Assembly (NCBI RefSeq): GCF_000620665.1
Contig: NZ_KK211162.1
Coordinates: 517,764-581,763 of the forward strand
Origin: Sphingomonas sp. URHD0057
Lineage (GTDB): Bacteria; Pseudomonadota; Alphaproteobacteria; Sphingomonadales; Sphingomonadaceae
DNA: 64,000 bases
Direction: 5' to 3'
Part shown: in pieces, positions 7,886 to 15,811 of the stretch
How the letters are laid out: each line of letters opens with the position of its first letter
Numbering within the stretch: position 1 is the stretch's first letter
Translations under genes and position numbers: made by a program
The notes under the pieces: model-generated
Seen by the model: the letters and a program-made list of their open reading frames with translations, nothing else
The model's database searches: none
What the model was told of the DNA's origin: nothing

Positions 7886-8713
7886 TTGGACGATTCGAAG
7901 GTGAACCGAGCGACCAACTTCAATGGGCTGGAGATCGAGCTCCACCGCTTTGCCGGAGCGCGGGTGCTGCGGGTGGTCCATCCGGGCGAGCAGCGGATTG
8001 AGGAGCACAGTCACGACTGGGCGTATATCGGGCTCTACACCGCCGGCCGCTATCGCGAGCAATACGATGGCGGCGAAGCCGATATGTCCGGCCCGTGCGC
8101 GGTTCTTCATCCGGCCGGACGGCCTCACGCGGACGTGGTCGAGGCCGAGGGCCTGGAGACGCTGACGATCGAGTTCGACCCGGCCTGGCTGCGGCTGCAC
8201 GGGTTCAACCACCGGCTCGACCGCTCGCTGCTGTGGAGCGGCGGGCCGGTGGGGCTTGCCTCGAGGCGGCTGTCGCAGGTGGTGGCCGCGCTCAGCGCCG
8301 ACGAAGCCGCGCTCGGGCAAGCGACCGCCCAGTTCCTCAATTTCGCGCTGATGGCCGAGGCGCAGTCCCCGCCGGGCTGGGTCGCGGGCCTGCGCGAACG
8401 GCTCGGCGACAACGAGCCGGGAGGCGCAACCGAGATCGCGCGCACGCTCGATCTTCATCCGGCCTATCTGGCGCGCGCCTATCGCGCGGCGATGGGGGAG
8501 GGCGTGACGGAGACGAGGCGCCGCCGGCGCGTCGAGACAGCCTCCGCGTTGCTGCGTCACTCGCCGCTGCCGCTGGCCGAGATCGCCGTTGCCGCGGGAT
8601 TTTGCGACCAGAGCCACATGAACCGCAGCTTCTCGGCGGTCCTTGGGCGGACGCCACTTCAGGTCCGGCGCGAGCGGCAGTTGTTCGACGAGCGCCTGGC
8701 AGTATCGGCCTGA
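7886..8713 (+). CDS. AraC family transcriptional regulator
   Basis: The protein has about 275 residues. The N-terminal half is a cupin-like sensing domain with conserved histidines (EEHSHDWAYIGLYTAG, LHPAGRPHAD). The C-terminal half is the AraC double helix-turn-helix, ending with LAEIAVAAGFCDQSHMNRSF and the typical GRTPLQVRRER. The start taken here is TTG at 7886; GTG at 7901 is a possible alternative. It is transcribed divergently from the exported HExxH protein, across about 58 bases, and may control it. The DUF167 gene follows almost immediately. Confidence 0.88.
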   Translation: MDDSKVNRATNFNGLEIELHRFAGARVLRVVHPGEQRIEEHSHDWAYIGLYTAGRYREQYDGGEADMSGPCAVLHPAGRPHADVVEAEGLETLTIEFDPAWLRLHGFNHRLDRSLLWSGGPVGLASRRLSQVVAALSADEAALGQATAQFLNFALMAEAQSPPGWVAGLRERLGDNEPGGATEIARTLDLHPAYLARAYRAAMGEGVTETRRRRRVETASALLRHSPLPLAEIAVAAGFCDQSHMNRSFSAVLGRTPLQVRRERQLFDERLAVSA

Positions 8714-8717
8714 GGCG

Positions 8718-8993
8718 ATGACTTCGGTGATTGCCGTGCGGATCACGCCGCGCTCGTCCCGGCCCGGCTTTCGCGGGTGGCGAGCGGGCGCCGACGGCCG
8801 CGAGGAGCTCGAGGTCCACGTCGCCGCCGCGCCGGCGGACGGCGCGGCGAACGAGGCGGTGATCGCCTTGCTCGCCAAGGCGCTTGGGGTCAGCCGTTGC
8901 GAACTGTCGATACTTTCCGGCACGACATCTCGTCACAAGCGGATCGCGATCCCATTTGACGTTGCAGAGGCGCGGGCGCGGCTCAGCACATAA
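8718..8993 (+). CDS. DUF167 / UPF0235 family protein (YggU-like)
   Basis: I choose ATG 8718, five bases after the araC stop; an earlier in-frame start would overlap araC. The 91-residue product has the compact DUF167 fold signature VRITPRS near the start, the conserved AAPADGAANEAVIALLAKAL and the SILSGTTSRHK segment. Members are small conserved proteins of unknown biochemical role. It probably shares a transcript with the araC gene and possibly with the aldo/keto reductase 12 bases downstream. Confidence 0.88.
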   Translation: MTSVIAVRITPRSSRPGFRGWRAGADGREELEVHVAAAPADGAANEAVIALLAKALGVSRCELSILSGTTSRHKRIAIPFDVAEARARLST

Positions 8994-9005
8994 AGGGAGA
9001 AGACA

Positions 9006-10001
9006 ATGTTCGAGATCGGCAAGCGGCGGCTCGGCCGCGACGGACCTGAAGTGTCCGCCATCGGCCTCGGCTGCATGGGCATGAGCGAATTCTATGCCGG
9101 CGGCAGCGAGGACGAATCGATCGCCACCATCCATCATGCGATCGAGCGCGGCGTCACCTTCCTCGACACCGCCGACATGTACGGCGTCGGCCGCAACGAG
9201 GAGCTGGTCGGGCGGGCGATCAAGGGCAAGCGCGACCGGGTCTTTCTGGCGACCAAGTTCGGCAACGTGCGCGGACCCAATGGCGAGTTCCTCGGCGTCC
9301 GCGGCGACCCCGACTACGTACGCTCGGCGTGCGAGGCGAGCCTGGAGCGCTTAGGGGTCGAGGTGATCGACCTCTATTACCAACATCGCGTCGACCCGTC
9401 GGTGCCGATCGAGGACACGGTCGGCGAGATGGCGCGGCTGCAGCGGGAGGGGAAGGTGCGCTACCTCGGACTGTCCGAAGCCGCGCCGCGGACGATCCGC
9501 GCGGCATTCGCGACTTCGACGATCACCGCGGTGCAGACCGAGCTGTCGCTATGGAGCCGCGACGCCGAGGCCGAGGTGCTGCCGACAGTCCGCGAGCTCG
9601 GCATTGGCTATGTCGCTTATTCGCCCCTCGGGCGCGGCTTCCTGACCGGCCAGATCAAGTCGCCGAGCGACTTCGCCGACGATGATTTTCGCAAGAATCA
9701 CCCGCGCTTCCAGGGCGAGAATTTCGAAAAGAACATCCAGCTCGTTCGAGAGGTCGAGGTGTTGGCGCAGGAGAAGGGCTGCACCACGGCGCAGCTCGCG
9801 CTCGCCTGGGTGCTGGCCAAGGGCGAGGACGTAGTGCCGATCCCGGGCACCAAGCACCGCCGCTATCTCGATGAGAATATCGGCGCGCTCGACGTCAAGC
9901 TCAGCGACGAGGACCTGAAGCGCCTCGACGAGATCCTGCCGCCCGGCGCCGCGGCGGGGCCGCGTTATCCCGAGCAGGCGATGGCGGCAGTCAACCGCTA
10001 A
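9006..10001 (+). CDS. Aldo/keto reductase
   Basis: This 331-residue NADPH-dependent oxidoreductase has a TIM-barrel fold. The catalytic tetrad can be followed: Asp and Tyr in [15 protein letters not shown], Lys in FLATKFGN, and His in LYYQHRVD. The C-terminal cofactor-binding segment [18 protein letters not shown] is typical of the AKR11/AKR13-like group. A ribosome-binding site AGGGAGAAGACA precedes the ATG. The physiological carbonyl substrate cannot be predicted. Confidence 0.93.
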   Translation: MFEIGKRRLGRDGPEVSAIGLGCMGMSEFYAGGSEDESIATIHHAIERGVTFLDTADMYGVGRNEELVGRAIKGKRDRVFLATKFGNVRGPNGEFLGVRGDPDYVRSACEASLERLGVEVIDLYYQHRVDPSVPIEDTVGEMARLQREGKVRYLGLSEAAPRTIRAAFATSTITAVQTELSLWSRDAEAEVLPTVRELGIGYVAYSPLGRGFLTGQIKSPSDFADDDFRKNHPRFQGENFEKNIQLVREVEVLAQEKGCTTAQLALAWVLAKGEDVVPIPGTKHRRYLDENIGALDVKLSDEDLKRLDEILPPGAAAGPRYPEQAMAAVNR

Positions 10002-10053
10002 CAGCCCTTCGTCGAACGGCCGCTGGCGCGGCGCCATAAGCCGTGCCAAGTCA

Positions 10054-10075
10054 CCCTCCTCTTGCGAGGGGAGGG
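10054..10075 (+). promoter_or_regulatory. Hairpin enclosing the ribosome-binding site of the M3 peptidase gene
   Basis: CCCTCCTC (10054-10061) can pair with the G-rich stretch at 10066-10075 across a TTGC loop. The G-rich arm is also the only good Shine-Dalgarno sequence, about nine bases before ATG 10085. Pairing could therefore mask initiation. Similar C-rich/G-rich hairpins are frequent between sphingomonad genes, so it may be generic. Confidence 0.35.
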
Positions 10076-10084
10076 ATTCGCGCG

Positions 10085-11953
10085 ATGTTCGATCTGTCAC
10101 GCCGTGAAATGCTGGTTTCCGGAGTCATTGCCAGCGCCGTTACCGCTGCAACGCCGACGAAAGTGCTGGCACAGGCGGCGGAGGGAGCTTCCGCGACCGC
10201 GGCGTGGGATCTCAAGGATCTATTCCCGACCGATGCGGCGTGGGAGGCGGAGCGCCAGGCGATCCTGAAGGACGTGCCGGCGCTCAAGGCATACCAGGGC
10301 AAGCTGGGTTCGAGCGCGGCGACGTTGAAAGCAGCGCTGCAGGCACAGTCGGACATCAACCGGCGGACGTCGCGGCTGTACACCTATGCCTCCCTGAAAG
10401 CGGACGAGGATCGGCGCGTCGCGGCCAACCAGGAGCGCAAGCAGAAGGCGCAGGACGTGTTCACCGCAATCGGCGAAGCGACCGCCTGGACTAACCCCGA
10501 AATCGTCGCGCTTGGTGCGTCGCGGGTGGACGCGCTGATCGCGGCCGATCCCGGCCTCAACAAATTCGCCTTCGGGTTGCACGACACGCTGCGCCAGGCG
10601 CCGCATACTTTGTCGCCCGGCGGGGAGCAGCTGCTGGCGTCCGCCGGAACCCCGCTCGCCGGGCCGCAGGACATCCGCGACCAGCTGGTTGCGGCGGATA
10701 TTCCGCGGCCGACCGTGAAGCTCAGCGACGGCCGCGAGGTCAGGCTCGACGATCAGGGCTACACGCAGGCGCGGAGCGCGCCCGACCGGGCCGACCGAAA
10801 AATGGTCTTCGACAAATATTGGGCGAGCTACAAGGCGTTCGAAAATTCGCTTGGCGCGGCCCTGGGGGCACAGGTCAAGGGCGCGCTGTTCAGTGCGAAG
10901 GCGCGTCATTACGACAGCGCCCTCCAGGCGGCGCTCGGCGCATCCAACATTCCCGAACCGGTCTATCGGTCGCTGATCGCGGAGACCAACCGTGGCTTGC
11001 CGGTGCTGCACCGCTATTTCGCGCTGCGTCAGCGGATGCTCGGGCTGCCCGACATGGGCTATTGGGACATCTATCCGCCGCTGGTGAAATCGGACCGGAC
11101 CTACAGCCTGGCCGAAATGCGCCAGCTGACGAGCGAGGCAATCAAGCCGCTCGGGCCCGATTATGTGAAGCTGTTCCTGGATTCGAGCGCCAAGCGCTGG
11201 GTCGACCCGTTCCCGCGGCCGGGCAAGGCCTCGGGGGCGTACATGGACCCGGGCGGGTTCGACGTTCACCCGTACCTGCTGCTGAACCTCACCAACAAAT
11301 ATGACGGCGTGTCGCAATATGCCCATGAATGGGGCCATGCGATGCACACGATGCTCGCCAACAAGGCGCAGCCGTTCGAGCTGGCGAACTATCCGACCTT
11401 CACTGCGGAGGTCGCCTCGACCTGCCACGAGTTGCTGCTCGCGAACATGATGGTGGAGCGGGCGAAAACGAGGGAGGACAAGCTGTTCTACCTCGGCCAG
11501 ATCATGGAGAATTATCGCGGGACCTTCTTCCGTCAGTCGATGTTCGCCGAGTTCCAGCTGGCGATCAACGATCTCGGGACCACGGGCGAAGGGCTATCGG
11601 GCGAGAAGATGGCCGGGCTCTATCTCGACCTCCTCAAGCGCTACCACGGCCCCAACGTCCGCATCGAGCCGGACTATGCCAGCGAGTGGTCGGCGATCCC
11701 GCACTTCTATTTCGGCCTCTACGTCTGGCAGTATGCAACCTCGATCACCGCGGCGAACTTCTTCGCGCAGAAGATCATGCACGGCACGCCGGCCGACCGC
11801 GACCGCTACCTCGCGGTGCTCCGCTCGGGCGGTTCGGACTATGGCTACAGTCTGCTGAAGCTGGGCGGTCTCGATATGGCGACCGCCGAGCCGTACCAGC
11901 TGATCGTCAGCAGCTTCTCGAAGGTGCTCGATCAGGCCGAGGCGCTGGCCTAG
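10085..11953 (+). CDS. Exported M3-family oligoendopeptidase F
   Basis: I choose ATG 10085 (622 residues). An earlier GTG would translate a hairpin and the Shine-Dalgarno stretch. The N-terminus SRREMLVSGVIASAVTA resembles a Tat-like signal, so the enzyme is probably periplasmic, whereas classical PepF is cytoplasmic. The M3 zinc site HEWGHAMH lies near residue 414, with the distal Glu in YPTFTAEVASTCHE. The family cleaves short peptides. The stop overlaps the convergent SRPBCC gene by four bases. Confidence 0.92.
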   Translation: MFDLSRREMLVSGVIASAVTAATPTKVLAQAAEGASATAAWDLKDLFPTDAAWEAERQAILKDVPALKAYQGKLGSSAATLKAALQAQSDINRRTSRLYTYASLKADEDRRVAANQERKQKAQDVFTAIGEATAWTNPEIVALGASRVDALIAADPGLNKFAFGLHDTLRQAPHTLSPGGEQLLASAGTPLAGPQDIRDQLVAADIPRPTVKLSDGREVRLDDQGYTQARSAPDRADRKMVFDKYWASYKAFENSLGAALGAQVKGALFSAKARHYDSALQAALGASNIPEPVYRSLIAETNRGLPVLHRYFALRQRMLGLPDMGYWDIYPPLVKSDRTYSLAEMRQLTSEAIKPLGPDYVKLFLDSSAKRWVDPFPRPGKASGAYMDPGGFDVHPYLLLNLTNKYDGVSQYAHEWGHAMHTMLANKAQPFELANYPTFTAEVASTCHELLLANMMVERAKTREDKLFYLGQIMENYRGTFFRQSMFAEFQLAINDLGTTGEGLSGEKMAGLYLDLLKRYHGPNVRIEPDYASEWSAIPHFYFGLYVWQYATSITAANFFAQKIMHGTPADRDRYLAVLRSGGSDYGYSLLKLGGLDMATAEPYQLIVSSFSKVLDQAEALA

Positions 11954-12429
11954 CCGCGCTCGGCTTCGGCCTTGAACAGGTCGAGGAGCATGCCCCAGCC
12001 GCCGTCCATGCTTTCGAAGAGCTCGACGGCGTCGGCGCCCATGCGCTCGAGGTCGCGATGCTCGAAATGGACGACGGTCTTGCCGTCGCGCTCCTCGAAA
12101 TTGACCTCGACAATGGTTTCGAAGTCGGGGTCGTAGGCGAACTCGCAGGTCAGCTGCCACGCGAGGACCAGGCGGCGAGGGGGATCGTAGGCAAGGACCT
12201 TGCCCCAATCGTACTCGGAGCCGTCGGCCCCGACCTCGTACCAGCGGCCGCCGGCACGCGGTTCGATGACGACGTCCTTCTGGGTCGTGCCTCGGGCGAT
12301 GCTGTGCTCCTTGTGCCACCAGTCACCCATGCGGGCCGCGAACACCTGAAAGGCGCGGTCGATCGGCGCGTTCACCTCGATCGTCTTGCGGATCGCGGCC
12401 GGGGCGATGCGCTGGGCCGTGTCGTTCAT
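11950..12429 (-). CDS. SRPBCC (AHSA1-like) family protein
   Basis: The start at 12429 gives 159 residues and overlaps the arsR stop by ATGA; a longer reading would run into arsR. The Bet v1-like fold is recognisable from the opening IEVNAPIDRAFQVF, the central GGRWYEVGADGSEYDWGKVLAYDPPRRLVLAWQ and the C-terminal helix with ESMDGGWGMLLDLF. ArsR-SRPBCC pairs are common: the partner is a hydrophobic-ligand-binding START-like protein. Its ligand is unknown. Both genes probably form one autoregulated operon. Confidence 0.9.
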   Translation of the reverse strand: MNDTAQRIAPAAIRKTIEVNAPIDRAFQVFAARMGDWWHKEHSIARGTTQKDVVIEPRAGGRWYEVGADGSEYDWGKVLAYDPPRRLVLAWQLTCEFAYDPDFETIVEVNFEERDGKTVVHFEHRDLERMGADAVELFESMDGGWGMLLDLFKAEAERG

Positions 12430-12731
12430 CGTTCGTGCTCCTGTTCGGCAAGGCGTTTGAAATTGGCGAGGCTGCGGTCCCATTGCTGGTCGAGCCAGCG
12501 GCGCAGCGGGCCGAGCCCCTGAGGGTCGACGCGGTAGATGCGGCTGGTCCCGCGGGCTTCGTCGGTGACCAAGCCGGCGTCTTTCAGCGTCTTCAGATGC
12601 TGGGACACCGCGGGCCGGCTGACCGGAAGCAAAGCGGCGAGCGCACCGACCGATTGGGGGCGTTCGGCAATGTGCTCGAACACAGCCCTCCGGGTCGGAT
12701 CGGACAGCGCCGCGAAAATCCGGTCGTTCAT
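12426..12731 (-). CDS. ArsR family transcriptional regulator
   Basis: This 101-residue winged-helix protein has the ArsR pattern ALSDPTRRAVFEHIAERPQSVGALAA followed by the recognition helix VSRPAVSQHLKTLKDAGLV. No metal-binding cysteines are present, which fits the SRPBCC-linked subgroup rather than a metal sensor. The gene overlaps its SRPBCC partner by ATGA. Two identical-geometry palindromes lie 10-42 bases before its start and are probably its operators. Confidence 0.93.
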   Translation of the reverse strand: MNDRIFAALSDPTRRAVFEHIAERPQSVGALAALLPVSRPAVSQHLKTLKDAGLVTDEARGTSRIYRVDPQGLGPLRRWLDQQWDRSLANFKRLAEQEHER

Positions 12732-12740
12732 GGCACGATG

Positions 12741-12756
12741 GTAAGACAGTACTTAC
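12741..12756. promoter_or_regulatory. Candidate ArsR operator, proximal copy
   Basis: GTAAG-N6-CTTAC is a perfect 5+5 inverted repeat ten bases upstream of the arsR start. A second copy with the same geometry follows two bases further upstream. Confidence 0.6.
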
Positions 12757-12757
12757 C

Positions 12758-12773
12758 GTAAGTCAACGCTTAC
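12758..12773. promoter_or_regulatory. Candidate ArsR operator, distal copy
   Basis: This second perfect GTAAG-N6-CTTAC palindrome is 17 bases from the first, centre to centre, roughly one and a half helical turns. It ends three bases from the stop of the neighbouring DDAH-like gene, so the arsR promoter is squeezed into about 45 bases. Confidence 0.6.
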
Positions 12774-12775
12774 TA

Positions 12776-13534
12776 TTAGCGGTCGTCGATGAGACTCATG
12801 CAGGTGACGCCGGCCTCGGCTTTCTGAAGCTCGGACACGTCGACTTCAACGACCTTAAATCCGCGCCCGCGCAGCGCGTCGGCGGTGCGGGGATTGCCGG
12901 CCGGGAGGATGAGGCGGTCGCCGGCGCGCACGCAATTTGCGGCTGTGGGTTCAGCTTCATCGACGGGGAGCGGTTCCACCCCAGCGAATTGGCCGGGGTC
13001 GATCGCTTGACGGTTGTAGAGCAGCACGCCGTTGCCGGCGTAGATCGCGCCGGTCTTGAGGTGCAGGCAGGCGCCGGCCTCGGCCGCGGCGACCTCGTAG
13101 CCGATGGCGTTGGCAATCGCCGCCAGCGCGTCGATCCCGGCGCGATCGGTTCGGGTCGAAACGCCGACATAAAGGAGTTTGCCGATTCGGAGCACGTCGC
13201 CGCCATCGACATGTCCGTGCGCGATGCGGTGCAGTTCGAAATAATCCGCGAGGCCTGCGGCGGTCGAATCCACCTCGCCGATACGCGAGGCCGCGCCCGG
13301 GCGGGTGATCACCGCATGGTCGCCGAGGATCAGCGCCGTGTCCTCGACGAACACGGCGTCGGGGTCGTCGGCGAGTTCGGGCAGGCGGACGATCTCGAAG
13401 CCCGCATCGGCGAGCGCTCGCTCATAAGCCGCGTGCTGCGCGACCGCTTTCGCCGGATCGATCGGGACGCGGTCGAGGTGCGTCAGCTCGCACTCGGCGA
13501 TGCGCGGGCTGACCGCTCGGGTGAACGCCTTCAC
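12776..13534 (-). CDS. Dimethylarginine dimethylaminohydrolase (DDAH)-like amidinotransferase-fold enzyme
   Basis: The GTG start at 13534 overlaps the stop of the upstream amidohydrolase (GTGA) and gives 252 residues. The pentein-fold landmarks are present: VFVEDTALI near the substrate pocket, the catalytic His in HGHVDGGDVLRIG, the N-x-x-R-A-G-D segment (NCVRAGDRLILPAGN) and the nucleophilic Cys at about 245 (GVTCMSL). DDAH hydrolyses methylated arginines to citrulline and methylamines; related enzymes act on other guanidines, so the substrate is not certain. It is co-transcribed with an exported amidohydrolase. Confidence 0.88.
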   Translation of the reverse strand: MKAFTRAVSPRIAECELTHLDRVPIDPAKAVAQHAAYERALADAGFEIVRLPELADDPDAVFVEDTALILGDHAVITRPGAASRIGEVDSTAAGLADYFELHRIAHGHVDGGDVLRIGKLLYVGVSTRTDRAGIDALAAIANAIGYEVAAAEAGACLHLKTGAIYAGNGVLLYNRQAIDPGQFAGVEPLPVDEAEPTAANCVRAGDRLILPAGNPRTADALRGRGFKVVEVDVSELQKAEAGVTCMSLIDDR

Positions 13535-14790
13535 TGCGCTGCCCGGACGACCTGCCCGCCCTTCATGACGAGGCGAATTCGGCGAACGGCCGAGACATTC
13601 TGCGTCGGGTCGCCGTCGACGGCGATGAGGTCGGCGAGCAGGCCCGGTTTTACCTCGCCGCGGTCGGTCAGGTGAAGGATCCGCGCGTTGCCCGACGTCG
13701 CCGCGATCATCACCTGCGCGGCGGGCATTCCCGCGCGCTGCATCGCCTCCATCTCGAGCCAGTTCTCGCCGTGGGTGAAGACGCCGACGTCGCCGCCCAT
13801 GCAGATCGGAACGCCGGACTTCATCGCGAGGACGAAGGAGCGGCGGTTCTCCTGAACGCTCTCCGGCGCCGGCTCGTTGCCATCCCAATGCTCGAAATAG
13901 CGGGCATAGGCCTCGGACGCCGCGATGGTGGGGCAGAGCGCGGTGCCGCGGTCGTGCATCAGCTTGAACACCTCGGCCGTGCCGGCATAGCCATGCTCGA
14001 TCGTGTCGGCGCCGGCGAGGATCGCGCGGCGCATGCCTTCGGCGGTGGTGGCGTGAGCGGCAACGAGACGGCCCGCGTCGTGCGCGGCGGCGACCCCGGC
14101 ATTCAGCTCTGCCTGGCTGAGCGTCGGGCGGCTCGGCTCGCCCTTGGCCCAATGATAATCGGCGTAGAATTTGACGATGTCCGCGCCGGCCGCGACCTGG
14201 TCGCGCACCGCGCGGATGATTTCGTCGACGCCAGCCACTTCCTGCGCCCCCTGCGGGACGGAAACGCCAGGTTCGAAGCCCTTGGGACCATAGGCGCCGC
14301 GCGCCACGATCGCCTTGGTTGAGACGAGCAGTCGGGGGCCGGGGACGATGCCTTGATCGATCGCTTTCTTGAGCCCGACGTCGGCGAATCCGGCGCCCTC
14401 GGTGCCGAGATCGCGCTCGGTGGTGAAGCCGGCGTCGAGGGTGCGTTCGGCTTGGACGACCGCGCGGGCCGTGCGCAGCGCGAGCGGCTCGTGCAGCACC
14501 TGATCGTCCCAGAGTGTCTCATTGTAGGGGTGAAGGAAGAGGTGCGAATGGCCCTCGATCAGGCCCGGCATCAGCGTTGCGCCGGGAAGGTCGATGATCC
14601 GGGCGTCGGCCGGTGCAGAGACATTCGGCCCGACGGCCGCAATGCGGTCGCCGTCGACCAGCACCTGCCAGCCTTCGTGCGGCGCGACGTTCACGCCGTC
14701 GAACACGCGTGACGGTCGGAGCAGGACCGGCTCGGCCGCGGCGATGGTGGGCAGGAGCAGAGCGGAAAGGAGCAGGATCAGGCGGCGCAT
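13531..14790 (-). CDS. Exported amidohydrolase family protein
   Basis: The 419-residue protein starts with a signal peptide (MRRLILLLSALLLPTIAAA). The composite amidohydrolase beta domain leads to the HxH metal motif in PGLIEGHSHLFLH. A candidate metal-bridging Lys follows (DIVKFYADYHW), then His in AAHATTAEGMRRAI and IEHGYAG, and a late Asp in PICMGGDVGVF. It resembles the imidazolonepropionase/prolidase-like exported amidohydrolases common in sphingomonads. Hydrolysis of a cyclic amide or peptide bond in the periplasm is likely. It overlaps the DDAH-like gene downstream. Confidence 0.9.
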   Translation of the reverse strand: MRRLILLLSALLLPTIAAAEPVLLRPSRVFDGVNVAPHEGWQVLVDGDRIAAVGPNVSAPADARIIDLPGATLMPGLIEGHSHLFLHPYNETLWDDQVLHEPLALRTARAVVQAERTLDAGFTTERDLGTEGAGFADVGLKKAIDQGIVPGPRLLVSTKAIVARGAYGPKGFEPGVSVPQGAQEVAGVDEIIRAVRDQVAAGADIVKFYADYHWAKGEPSRPTLSQAELNAGVAAAHDAGRLVAAHATTAEGMRRAILAGADTIEHGYAGTAEVFKLMHDRGTALCPTIAASEAYARYFEHWDGNEPAPESVQENRRSFVLAMKSGVPICMGGDVGVFTHGENWLEMEAMQRAGMPAAQVMIAATSGNARILHLTDRGEVKPGLLADLIAVDGDPTQNVSAVRRIRLVMKGGQVVRAAQ

Positions 14791-14828
14791 GACCGCAGCC
14801 TAACCGGCAATCCTGCCGGCCGGAAGCG

Positions 14829-15620
14829 TCAGCGTTTGCGCGCGATGATCTCGGCGACGAGCGGCGTCAGCATGTGCGCGCCCTCGGGCGGCTCATCGAG
14901 GAGGACCGCCATCGCCTCAACCTCCGTCGCCTCGATGTAACCCAGCTCGTGCAGGCGGCGGGCGCCGGTCTCCATGAAGGCGCGCGGCCATTGCCAGGTT
15001 TCGTCGGCGGGCGTGATGATGTCGGCGAGTATGCGAGTCTCGACAATTTCGAGGCCGGCCTCGGCGAGCCATTGGGGCAGCCACAGGGCGACGTCCGGCT
15101 CCCCGCCACTTTCGCTCCAGCTTTGCATCACGAGCGAACGGAAGCGCTCCTGGAGCGGGTTAGGCGGCATGATCCGCCAGGTCTCGTACGCGGCATATTC
15201 GTGGAAGACGGCGATGCCGCCGGGCCTCAGCGCGTCGCCAATATGGCGCACGGTCGCGGCGGGCGTGGGCACGAACGAGAGGAGCCAGCGGCACCAGCTC
15301 GCGTCCGCTCCGCCGAGGCCGAATTGCTGCGACACGTCATGCTCGCGCACTTCGACGTTGGCGAGGCCGCGGGAGCGTAGCTTGTCCACAAAATGCGGCG
15401 AGCGCTCGAGCGCGATCACTCTGCCGCTCGGTCCGACGAGGCTGGCGAGATCGGCGGTTACGAACCCGGGGCCGGCGCCGACGTCGACGACCCTTTGGCC
15501 AGAGCGGATTCGCGCGCGCCGGAACGCTTCGAGGACGCGGCCGCGCCAGACGCGGTGCTGCAGTCCGAGGCGCTCGACCTCATCGTCGCGCGTGCCGAGC
15601 ACGTAATCGCCGTCGTTCAT
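14829..15620 (-). CDS. Class I SAM-dependent methyltransferase
   Basis: The 263-residue protein carries Rossmann motif I (RVVDVGAGPGFVTADLA), the acidic end of strand 2 (VIALERSPHFVD) and a later motif LRPGGIAVFHEYA. This is the SAM-binding core of a small-molecule methyltransferase. Nothing nearby indicates the acceptor. It lies 38 bases upstream of, and reads in the same direction as, the exported amidohydrolase gene. Confidence 0.88.
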   Translation of the reverse strand: MNDGDYVLGTRDDEVERLGLQHRVWRGRVLEAFRRARIRSGQRVVDVGAGPGFVTADLASLVGPSGRVIALERSPHFVDKLRSRGLANVEVREHDVSQQFGLGGADASWCRWLLSFVPTPAATVRHIGDALRPGGIAVFHEYAAYETWRIMPPNPLQERFRSLVMQSWSESGGEPDVALWLPQWLAEAGLEIVETRILADIITPADETWQWPRAFMETGARRLHELGYIEATEVEAMAVLLDEPPEGAHMLTPLVAEIIARKR

Positions 15621-15811
15621 GCCGGGATGTTAGAGAGCTTGGCGGAACGCGCCTCCAAAAACTTGCGCGCAAAAGGAAAAGGAGCGCCTGAGAGACGGTG
15701 GGCGAGCGCCGCCGAGAAGTGCGCCAACCGACAGCCGGCTGCCGCACGCCACTGGACTGGCTTGACGGCATGAGCGGCTGTTTGACATCACCCCAGTCGG
15801 GGGAGTTCGCC

